From Woeseiaceae bacterium (GTDB lineage Bacteria; Pseudomonadota; Gammaproteobacteria; Steroidobacterales; Woeseiaceae), in assembly GCA_024640345.1 (NCBI GenBank), contig JAHEFD010000005.1:1-64000 (forward strand): a stretch of DNA of 64,000 nucleotides, given 5' to 3'. The position numbers and the translations under genes were made by a program. Positions 51,529 through 59,029 of the stretch are shown here, piece after piece; positions within the stretch are counted from its first letter, which is position 1, and each line of letters opens with the position of its first letter. Below the pieces are notes generated by a model. The model saw nothing but the letters and a program-made list of their open reading frames with translations. It was not told the DNA's origin and did not search any database.

Positions 51529-51661
51529 GTAGTTGAACTGATTGGAATCGTTACCAACGGACATAAACTGAATACAGACACGAATCAGGCGCGACAATCA
51601 CTGAATGAGAGGAGTGACGTTGCCGCGAGCTGAAAAACAGGAACCTTTGCAGGAGAATATT

Positions 51662-51982
51662 ATGCAATTAGACATCACCGGCCATCATGTCGAGATTACA
51701 GACGCATTAAGAGAATACGTCGTGAGCAAAATGAAGAAAGTTGAACGACATTTCGACCTGGTAACGGATGTGCATTGTATTTTGACCGTTGAAAAACTAA
51801 GACATAAAGCGGAGGCAACGGTAAGCGTTAATGGAGTAAAAGTTTATGCCGATGCAACCGAAGAAGATATGTATGCCGCTGTCGATCGCCTGACAGACAT
51901 TCTTGATCGACGCGTAAGAAAACACAAAGAGAAACTTGTTGACCATCGTGCAAGAGATTCCAATAAAAGAAACTATGGCTGA
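51662..51982 (+). CDS. hpf: Ribosome hibernation promoting factor HPF (short form)
   Basis: Binds the 30S subunit and promotes inactive 100S dimers in stationary phase. ATG at 51662 has AGGAG upstream and gives 106 residues; a longer open frame to 51605 lacks a suitable ribosome binding site. The family pattern MQLDITGHHVEITDALREYV and ATEEDMYAAVDRLTDILDRRV is clear. It lacks the C-terminal domain of long HPF. Confidence 0.96.
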   Translation: MQLDITGHHVEITDALREYVVSKMKKVERHFDLVTDVHCILTVEKLRHKAEATVSVNGVKVYADATEEDMYAAVDRLTDILDRRVRKHKEKLVDHRARDSNKRNYG

Positions 51983-51993
51983 ACATAACCATT

Positions 51994-52027
51994 AGGTGTT
52001 GGCGCAACCTCGATTGCGCCAACACCT
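51994..52027 (+). terminator. Perfect 14-bp hairpin between hpf and ptsN
   Basis: AGGTGTTGGCGCAA (51994-52007) pairs without mismatch to 52014-52027 around a six-base loop. No T tract follows, so it is not a classical intrinsic terminator. It may partly terminate, protect the hpf-end of the mRNA from exonucleases, or be a processing site. Confidence 0.6.
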
Positions 52028-52053
52028 GCCATTGTGAATCAATAAAAATAATT

Positions 52054-52545
52054 ATGAATCTTGAAGACCTCGTTAAGCCGGACAGCGTTTTGTGCAATGT
52101 ATCAGCACGAAGCAAAAAACATTGTCTCGAAATATTAAGCGAACTACTTACGCGTTCGAATCCTGATATCGCAAACGAGGAAGTATTCGCAAAGCTAATT
52201 GAACGTGAGCGCCTTGGTTGCACATGCCTCGACAAAGGGATCGCATTCCCCCATTGTCGCGTCAGCGGACTGAAGAAGAGTTGTGCGGCACTGATGAGGC
52301 TGGCAGATCCCGTCGATTTTGACTCCAACGACGGTGAACCGGTTGACCTGGTTTTCGGGCTGATGGTGCCAGAGGAACTCAGTGATGAGGACATTGCTGA
52401 AATTGAACTCCTTACCCAACTGCTAAGAGACAGAGCCTTGTGCGCCAGGCTACGCGCCGCAAACAGCAGCAAGGAACTCAGCAACGCGCTGTTGACAGGA
52501 CAGGTTGCGCCACCCACGAAACTCCGGCACGCCCAGCAGGGCTGA
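52054..52545 (+). CDS. ptsN: Nitrogen PTS EIIA component PtsN
   Basis: EIIA-Ntr phosphoacceptor that relays PTS-Ntr signals to potassium, nitrogen and envelope control. The 163-residue product has the phosphorylation site GIAFPHCRV (H67) and the normal EIIA length. The operon continues with rapZ, 19 bases downstream. Confidence 0.96.
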   Translation: MNLEDLVKPDSVLCNVSARSKKHCLEILSELLTRSNPDIANEEVFAKLIERERLGCTCLDKGIAFPHCRVSGLKKSCAALMRLADPVDFDSNDGEPVDLVFGLMVPEELSDEDIAEIELLTQLLRDRALCARLRAANSSKELSNALLTGQVAPPTKLRHAQQG

Positions 52546-52564
52546 GTCGTGTCAGTACGCGCCA

Positions 52565-53455
52565 ATGGCTGACGAAAATCGTTTAATCATTATCAGCGGA
52601 TTGTCCGGGTCCGGTAAAAGTGTCGCACTACACGTACTTGAAGATCTCGGCTATTACAGTATCGACAACCTGCCGGCAGCTCTCTTGCCGTCACTCATCG
52701 AAGAAGTCACCAAACCCGGAGAAAACTCTGCAAACCGTATCGCTGTTGGCGTAGATGCACGCAATCGACCTGCGGACCTGACTGCCCTGCCGAGACATAT
52801 CACGCAATTGCAGGAAGCCGGTATACAGGTCGACCTGATATTTCTGCAGGCTGACGACAACGAACTTCTCCGCCGCTTCGGCGAAACTCGCCGGCGGCAC
52901 CCGCTCGCAGAAACCGGATCGGCGTTACACTCGGCGATTGCGCGAGAGCGTGCAATTCTCGGCCCGGTCATCAACGCCGCTGACCTCGTTATCGATACCT
53001 CACGAACCAGCGTCTACGAACTCGCCGATGTCATTCGTGAACGTATCGACCGGCGAAAATCGAGAAATTTGTCGATTCTGCTGCAATCATTCGGCTTCAA
53101 ACATGGCATTCCTGCGGATGCCGACTTTGTTTTCGACTTGCGCTGCCTGCCAAATCCCTATTGGCAAAGCGAACTGAGAAGCCTCAATGGACTGGACCAG
53201 GCCGTCGCCGATTTCCTGGATTCAGAACCATCATTTGTTCGGATGTACGAGGATATCCTGGGGTTCCTTCTTAAGTGGATTCCCGAATACGTTAGCGTCA
53301 ATCGCAGCTACCTGACCGTCGCGCTCGGGTGTACGGGAGGCCAGCATCGATCCGTACATATGACGGAAAAACTGGCGCGTACTCTGAACGAGACCCATGA
53401 GCCGGTACATACACGGCACAACGAATTGGTCGCCCATTCCGTAAATACTCCCTGA
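52565..53455 (+). CDS. rapZ: RNase adapter protein RapZ
   Basis: RNA-binding GTPase/ATPase-like protein that, in E. coli, targets the small RNA GlmZ for RNase E cleavage to control glucosamine-6-phosphate synthase. ATG at 52565 gives 296 residues; the earlier frame at 52505 overlaps ptsN. The Walker A GLSGSGKS (12-19) and the C-terminal GCTGGQHRSVHMTEKLA are characteristic. Confidence 0.96.
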   Translation: MADENRLIIISGLSGSGKSVALHVLEDLGYYSIDNLPAALLPSLIEEVTKPGENSANRIAVGVDARNRPADLTALPRHITQLQEAGIQVDLIFLQADDNELLRRFGETRRRHPLAETGSALHSAIARERAILGPVINAADLVIDTSRTSVYELADVIRERIDRRKSRNLSILLQSFGFKHGIPADADFVFDLRCLPNPYWQSELRSLNGLDQAVADFLDSEPSFVRMYEDILGFLLKWIPEYVSVNRSYLTVALGCTGGQHRSVHMTEKLARTLNETHEPVHTRHNELVAHSVNTP

Positions 53456-53533
53456 CACCCCCCTCCAAGATCGCTAAACTTCGCCACGACTACAAGCAGG
53501 AGTGCCTGCAAATACTGATCAAGGGCGGATGTC

Positions 53534-54883
53534 ATGGAAGAGCGAGAGCACACACAGGCCAAACTCTCCCAACTGCGTGAACGCTTAGGCAGCGGCGGCC
53601 TGCGCTCAGCCAAGATGCTTGTTGGCAGCCTCCACCCGTCTGAAGTCGCCCGCTTGCTCGAGTCGCTGCCTTTCGCCGAGCGCGCCGTGATCTGGGAGAT
53701 GGTCGGTTCTGGCAACGAGGGCGACGTCCTGGTCGAACTCACAGAGCAGGTCCGCGAAGGCCTCATTGAGAGCATGTCGCCGGACAAGATCATCGCGGCA
53801 CTTGATGGCATGGAAGTCGACGATCTCGCTGACCTGATTGCCGATTTCCCGGAGGCACTGACACAGGAAGTCCTGCGCTCGCTCGATCACCAGGACCGCG
53901 ATCGCCTCGATGCCGTCCTCTCCTATGACGAGGACAGCGCCGGCGGCCTCATGAACGTCGATGTCGTCACCGTCCGCCCGGACGTCACCATCGAAGTCGT
54001 CTTGCGGTACCTGCATGTGCGCGGCGAAATTCCGGATGGAACAGACAGCATTTACGTCGTCAATCGCGACAACGAATATTTCGGTTCGGTTTTTCTGTCT
54101 CGACTGCTGACGGCCGATTCAAATCTTTCGGTTGCGCAGATCATGTCGACAGAAGTTCAACCAATTCACGCGCGCGCACCCTCCGAGGATGTGGTCTGGG
54201 AGTTCGAAAATCGAGATTTGCTTTCTGCACCGGTAGTCGATGATCACAACCGGCTCGTAGGGCGTATTACTATCGACGACATCGTCGACGTCATCCGTGA
54301 AGAGGCTGAACACGCGCTGATGGGCGCGGCAGGCCTGGATGAAGAAAACGATATGTTCGCCCCGGTTGTGCGCAGTGCGCGGCGCCGGGCATTGTGGCTT
54401 GGCATTAACCTGGCAACGGCATTTCTCGCAGCATCGGTTGTCGACCTATTTCAAACGACCCTGGACCAGATTGTCCTCCTGGCTGTACTCATGCCGGTTG
54501 TGCCAAGTATGGGCGGGGTCGCGGGCAGCCAGTCGTTAATCGTGATCACGCGAGCAATGGCTCTCGGTCACATTGACAGGAGTAACGCGAAGGTAATGCT
54601 GCGCAGGGAGTTACTGATTGGAATGCTCAATGGCATTGCATGGTCACTCGTCGTTGCGCTTTTCACTTATCTCTGGTTTGGCGACTGGCGCATTGGCGGC
54701 GTTATTGCCGCAGCCATGGCGATCAATATGGCCGTTGCCGCACTTGCCGGCTTTGCAGTGCCGGTGACGCTTAAGCGGATGAACATCGATCCTGCACTGG
54801 CTGGTGGAGTTGTGCTGACGACAATTACCGACGTTGTAGGGTATATGTCGTTTTTGGGATTAGGGGCCATGATCCTGCTGTAA
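53534..54883 (+). CDS. mgtE: Magnesium transporter MgtE
   Basis: Mg2+-gated channel. 449 residues: an N-terminal helical domain (about 1-130), two CBS domains (about 130-250, VDVVTVRPD and the IMSTEVQPIHAR region), a plug helix, and five membrane segments. The pore block is MPVVPSMGGVAGSQSL and the Mg-binding DPALAGGVVLTTITDVVGY is in the last helix. Follows rapZ after 78 bases. Confidence 0.95.
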   Translation: MEEREHTQAKLSQLRERLGSGGLRSAKMLVGSLHPSEVARLLESLPFAERAVIWEMVGSGNEGDVLVELTEQVREGLIESMSPDKIIAALDGMEVDDLADLIADFPEALTQEVLRSLDHQDRDRLDAVLSYDEDSAGGLMNVDVVTVRPDVTIEVVLRYLHVRGEIPDGTDSIYVVNRDNEYFGSVFLSRLLTADSNLSVAQIMSTEVQPIHARAPSEDVVWEFENRDLLSAPVVDDHNRLVGRITIDDIVDVIREEAEHALMGAAGLDEENDMFAPVVRSARRRALWLGINLATAFLAASVVDLFQTTLDQIVLLAVLMPVVPSMGGVAGSQSLIVITRAMALGHIDRSNAKVMLRRELLIGMLNGIAWSLVVALFTYLWFGDWRIGGVIAAAMAINMAVAALAGFAVPVTLKRMNIDPALAGGVVLTTITDVVGYMSFLGLGAMILL

Positions 54884-54994
54884 ACCGAGGTTGACTCGAT
54901 CGGCATATTGTTGCCGCAGCACAGAAGCCACCGTTTTCAAATACAAGAAGTCGCCGGTAACGATGCGAATACGGCATGCCTCTTGAGTGAAGCG

Positions 54995-56227
54995 TTACGC
55001 GTCAGGGCCGATCGAATTTTCAATTCCGCTCAGGTCTTTCTGTACCCAGCCGGGCGCAAAAAGTCTTGGCACATCCCGACCGCAGATAAAATCTTTAAGC
55101 TGCTCTTTGACCTGCAGCGCATCGTTGTAACCAAGCTTGATGAGCTCGCGCGTATAGGCCTGCTCGAACAGCAGGAAACTGAGCAGTCGGCCTTCGCCAC
55201 CATTTCGCCCCGCCACTCCGCGCAGCAATGCCCGTACCGGACGCGGCATTGCTTTACGGCACTTTTTCGCGATTTCCCGAAGATCCCTGCTCGGCACGAC
55301 AATCATGGTATCGATGGCTTTCATTCTCGAAAGCGCCCCACTTCGGTGTTCTGCCGGGACTGAATCGAGCAGTTGATTAATACGCGTCATGCGCTCCAGG
55401 TCAGAGTACAAGCCGTCCATAAACAAGGTGTCGAGCATATACCCGGCTATCGTTCCGATGCTGGGAAACTCAGGGTCTGCTTCAGAATGCTGTGCATTGT
55501 CCGCGGTCTCGTCGCGAACACCGATCACGAGGATTCGGTCTGCACCCAGGTGAATCGCCGGGCTCAGGGGCGTCGCCTGCCGCATTGCACCATCACCGAA
55601 GTACTCCTTTCCAAGCATAACCGGCGGAAAAATCATCGGCACAGCGATACTCGCCATCAGGTGATCGAGATTGATTGTCTGGCGGACTCCCGAGCGGCGC
55701 GTTCTCGACCAGGTTTTGCAGCTTGGTGCCGCCTGAAAAAAAGTAGCTGACTTTGCAGAACCATAGCTGGCAGCAGTGACCGCTACCGCATGCAGATATC
55801 CGTCATCAATTGACTGCTGTATTCGGGGAAACCGGATGTTTCGACTCAGCAGTGCGCGCAGTGGAGAATTGTCGAGTAGCGATGTTGGCGTTCCAACGAG
55901 CAACCCCCCGGAAACGATGGTCCCGAGCCATTGCAGGCTGCTTTTGAGCATGGTCAGGCTGTCGGAGCGAAACACCTGGGCGCTGTGAAAGTGACCCCAG
56001 ACGCGCTCCAGCTCCGCAACCGCGACCCGGAATCTTTTCGCCCTGCTGGCCAGTACCACCGAGTTGATTGCGCCGGCCGAAGTACCACTGATGACGTGGA
56101 ACGGGTTCTCACAGCCGTGAGGCATCATTTCGGCAATAGCCCGAAGAACGCCAACCTGGAAAGCGCATCGGGCGCCCCCGCCGGGCAGTACTAACGCGGA
56201 CTTGCTGTTTTCTGAGTGAATTTTCAT
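54995..56227 (-). CDS. Patatin-like phospholipase family protein
   Basis: A 410-residue protein with the patatin acyl-hydrolase fold. The oxyanion GGGARCAFQVG lies at 16-26, the nucleophile elbow GTSAG at 48-52 (S50), and the catalytic DGA at 212-214. No signal peptide or membrane segment is obvious, so it is probably cytoplasmic or peripheral. Substrate is unknown; members of this group hydrolyse phospholipids or other acyl esters. The long C-terminal helical part (220-410) is family-specific. Convergent with mgtE, no terminator seen. Confidence 0.88.
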   Translation of the reverse strand: MKIHSENSKSALVLPGGGARCAFQVGVLRAIAEMMPHGCENPFHVISGTSAGAINSVVLASRAKRFRVAVAELERVWGHFHSAQVFRSDSLTMLKSSLQWLGTIVSGGLLVGTPTSLLDNSPLRALLSRNIRFPRIQQSIDDGYLHAVAVTAASYGSAKSATFFQAAPSCKTWSRTRRSGVRQTINLDHLMASIAVPMIFPPVMLGKEYFGDGAMRQATPLSPAIHLGADRILVIGVRDETADNAQHSEADPEFPSIGTIAGYMLDTLFMDGLYSDLERMTRINQLLDSVPAEHRSGALSRMKAIDTMIVVPSRDLREIAKKCRKAMPRPVRALLRGVAGRNGGEGRLLSFLLFEQAYTRELIKLGYNDALQVKEQLKDFICGRDVPRLFAPGWVQKDLSGIENSIGPDA

Positions 56228-56324
56228 CGGTTTGGCGTATTATAGGCCGCCCGGAACCACTGCCAATTGTGCTTGTCTCAATTACACGAATTACTTCGAA
56301 ATTAAGGCTGCGGAGGTCAGAAAG

Positions 56325-56855
56325 TTGCAGAAATTCATCGCCATACTGTCAGCGGCAGCGCTAATTGCGCTGGCGAGCAGTTTTACGCTGGCCGAGCCGG
56401 TAGGGGCAGGAGAACCGGCACCTGACTTCGAACTCGTCGACCAGAACGGACTGTTGCATTCGATCGAGGATTATCGTGGCCAGTGGGTTGCACTGTATTT
56501 TTACCCCAAGGATGGCACACCAGGCTGCACGACCGAAGCCTGCGAATTCCGTGACAACATTTTTGCCTTCCGCAACGCAGACTGCCAGATCCTCGGCGTT
56601 AGTCTCGATGACGCCGAATCGCACAAGAAATTCGCTGATGAACACGGGCTGCCGTTTCCGCTGCTCGCAGACACAAAAGGATTCGCAGCCGATGCATATG
56701 GCGTTAAATCAAGAATGCTTGGTGTAACGCTGGCCAAGCGACAGACTTTCCTCATCGATCCGGACGGAAACATTGCGAAACACTACGACAAGGTAAATCC
56801 AGAATCTCATTCTGCTGAAGTTCTTGCAGACCTGGAAAAACTCAGGACGAACTGA
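56325..56855 (+). CDS. Exported Bcp/PrxQ-type peroxiredoxin
   Basis: Thiol peroxidase of the Bcp group with DGTPGCTTEACEFRD, the C(x4)C pair for peroxidatic and resolving cysteines. TTG at 56325 is the likely start: GGAGG lies eight bases upstream, and it gives a clean signal peptide (LQKFIAILSAAALIALASS, cut near LAEP). The result is 176 residues. The usual Bcp is cytosolic, so a signal peptide suggests a periplasmic version. A strong terminator follows. Confidence 0.9.
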   Translation: MQKFIAILSAAALIALASSFTLAEPVGAGEPAPDFELVDQNGLLHSIEDYRGQWVALYFYPKDGTPGCTTEACEFRDNIFAFRNADCQILGVSLDDAESHKKFADEHGLPFPLLADTKGFAADAYGVKSRMLGVTLAKRQTFLIDPDGNIAKHYDKVNPESHSAEVLADLEKLRTN

Positions 56856-56877
56856 ATCAATCCAGGCCGAAAATCCG

Positions 56878-56904
56878 AAAGGCGCCGCAAGGCGCCTTTT
56901 TTTT
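56878..56904. terminator. Bidirectional intrinsic terminator after the peroxiredoxin gene
   Basis: AAAGGCGCC (56878-56886) pairs with GGCGCCTTT (56891-56899) around a GCAA loop and is followed by a run of eight T's (56897-56904). On the opposite strand the matching A's give a shorter T run, so it can serve both the peroxiredoxin gene and the convergent CoxE-like gene. Confidence 0.9.
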
Positions 56905-56926
56905 GAACAAAAACCGATAGATCAGC

Positions 56927-58102
56927 CTATTGCAGTGCCTTTATGCCGTCATCGAGCCCACTCAACGTGAGCGGAAACATGCGGTCATCCATCAGCTCCC
57001 TCGTCAATTTGACTGACGGCGTATAATCCCAGCGTTTCCGCGGTTCAGGATTTAGCCAGACGGCTTTCGGGTAGGCACTTAACAGCCGCTTTATCCAGAC
57101 TGCACCCGGCTCCTCATTCCAGTGTTCAACACTGCCGCCGGCATACACAATCTCGTATGGACTCATCGTCGCATCCCCGACAAATATGAGCTTGTAGTCG
57201 GGTCCGTATTTGTGAGTTATCTCGGAAGTCGGAATCCGCTCCGCATGTCTTCGCCGGTTATCCTTCCACAGACTCTCGTAAACAAAGTTGTGAAAATAGA
57301 AGTGCTCAAGATGCTTGAACTCGGTCCTGGTCGCAGAAAACAGCTCCTCGCAGACGCGCACGTGATCATCCATCGACCCGCCTATATCGAGACACAGCAA
57401 AACCTTGATCGCGTTGTGTCGCTCCGGGACCATCCGAATATCCAGAAGGCCTGCGTTGCGTGCCGTTTTGTCGATCGTCGCCTCCAGGTCCAGCTGGTCG
57501 GCTGCACCAGTACGCGCAAATTTCCGAAGTTTTCGCAATGCGATCTTGATGTTGCGTGTACCCAGCTCGACCGAACCGTCCAGGTTTCTGTATTCGCGCC
57601 GGTCCCACACTTTGACGGCGCGGCGATGCCGTGAACCCTGCTGGCCGATTCTCACGCCTTCCGGGTTATAACCATAAGCACCAAACGGCGATGTGCCGGC
57701 TGTCCCGATCCATTTGTTGCCACCCTGGTGACGCTCTTCCTGTTCGTCCAGGCGCTTCTGCAGCGCTTTCATCAGCTCCTCAAATCCGCCCATTGCCTCA
57801 ATTTGCGCACGTTCTTCATTCGACAACAGCAGTTCCGCCTGCTTGCGAAGCCAGTCGTCCGGCAGCTCTTCAGACAGTGTTTTGATGGCATCTTCGATGC
57901 CCTGGAAGTGTGCGGCGAAGATACGGTCAAACTGGTCGAACTTGCTTTCATCCTTGACCAGGCAGGCGCGCGACAAATAGTAGAAATCATCGACACTGTA
58001 GTCGGCGACGCCTTTTTTCAGCGCCTCGAGCAATGTTAAGAGCTCGGTGACGGACGGCTTCATGCCTCCTTCCCGGAGCATAAAGAAAAATCCGGTCAAC
58101 AC
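56927..58102 (-). CDS. VWA-domain CoxE-like protein
   Basis: 391 residues. The N-terminal FFFMLREGGMKPSVTELLTL is the standard start of CoxE-type proteins, supporting the GTG start at 58102. The C-terminal half is a von Willebrand A domain with MIDAS D-x-G-x-S (LDIGGSM, D239-S243). CoxE/VWA proteins work with MoxR AAA+ ATPases as chaperones for metal insertion or complex assembly. The MoxR gene lies ten bases upstream, so the two form a functional pair. The client is not evident. Confidence 0.9.
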   Translation of the reverse strand: MLTGFFFMLREGGMKPSVTELLTLLEALKKGVADYSVDDFYYLSRACLVKDESKFDQFDRIFAAHFQGIEDAIKTLSEELPDDWLRKQAELLLSNEERAQIEAMGGFEELMKALQKRLDEQEERHQGGNKWIGTAGTSPFGAYGYNPEGVRIGQQGSRHRRAVKVWDRREYRNLDGSVELGTRNIKIALRKLRKFARTGAADQLDLEATIDKTARNAGLLDIRMVPERHNAIKVLLCLDIGGSMDDHVRVCEELFSATRTEFKHLEHFYFHNFVYESLWKDNRRRHAERIPTSEITHKYGPDYKLIFVGDATMSPYEIVYAGGSVEHWNEEPGAVWIKRLLSAYPKAVWLNPEPRKRWDYTPSVKLTRELMDDRMFPLTLSGLDDGIKALQ

Positions 58103-58111
58103 GATGAAGAC

Positions 58112-58987
58112 CTACTGGGTCGAAGAACGCCGATCGAGAAACACGAGTTGCTCGAACAGATGTACATCCTGCTCATTCTTCAGGAGTGCGCCATAGAGTG
58201 GCGGGATAGCCTTACGGGAATCGCCGGCGCGAAGAGCTTCAGGTGGGATATCCTCGGCGACAAGCAGCTTGATCCAGTCCAGCAATTCGGACGTCGACGG
58301 CTTTTTCTTCAGACCCGGCACATCCCGCACCTTGTAGAAAGCCTCAAGCGCTTCTTTCAGCAATGTCTTCTTGAGTCCCGGATAATGCACATCGATAATC
58401 CTCCCCATCGTTTCCCTGTCAGGAAACTTGATGTAATGGAAGAAACAACGACGAAGAAATGCATCTGGAAGTTCTTTTTCATTGTTGCTGGTAATGATGA
58501 CAATAGGTCGGTTTCTTGCCTTTACCAGCTGCTTCGTTTCGTAGACGAAGAACTCCATTCGATCGAGTTCCTGTAACAGATCATTTGGAAACTCGATATC
58601 CGCCTTGTCAATTTCATCAATCAGAAGTACGGGCTGATCGTCCGAGGCAAACGCGTCCCAGATCTTTCCGCGTACGATGTAGTTGGCGATATCATGCACC
58701 CGATCATCGCCAAGCTGCGAATCACGCAGGCGGGCGACTGCGTCATAATCATAAAGCCCCTGCTGCGCCTTCGTTGTCGACTTGATGTGCCATTCAAAAA
58801 GGGGTCGGCCGAGCGCGCTTGCGACCTCCAGGGCCAGTTGCGTCTTGCCGGTGCCGGGTTCTCCCTTGATGAGAATTGGCCGCTCCAGCGTCACCGCAGC
58901 GTTTACGGCCAGCTTCAGGTCGTCGGTTGCTACATAGGAACTGGTGCCGTCAAATTTCTTATCGGTCATTTCATGATCACTTTTCAT
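58112..58987 (-). CDS. MoxR-type AAA+ ATPase
   Basis: 291 residues from ATG at 58987 (ATG at 58969 is also possible; the open frame to 59026 is longer than expected). Walker A GEPGTGKT (42-49), Walker B LLIDEIDKAD, sensor 1 ITSNNEKELPDAFLRRC and the arginine-finger region are complete. The gene pairs with the CoxE-like VWA gene downstream. MoxR-VWA systems remodel or mature other proteins; no client operon gene is obvious here apart from the neighbouring penicillin-acylase-type gene. Confidence 0.92.
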   Translation of the reverse strand: MKSDHEMTDKKFDGTSSYVATDDLKLAVNAAVTLERPILIKGEPGTGKTQLALEVASALGRPLFEWHIKSTTKAQQGLYDYDAVARLRDSQLGDDRVHDIANYIVRGKIWDAFASDDQPVLLIDEIDKADIEFPNDLLQELDRMEFFVYETKQLVKARNRPIVIITSNNEKELPDAFLRRCFFHYIKFPDRETMGRIIDVHYPGLKKTLLKEALEAFYKVRDVPGLKKKPSTSELLDWIKLLVAEDIPPEALRAGDSRKAIPPLYGALLKNEQDVHLFEQLVFLDRRSSTQ

Positions 58988-59029
58988 ACTATTATCGAGT
59001 ATCGACGTTCGGCCAAACCGGCACAAGGG

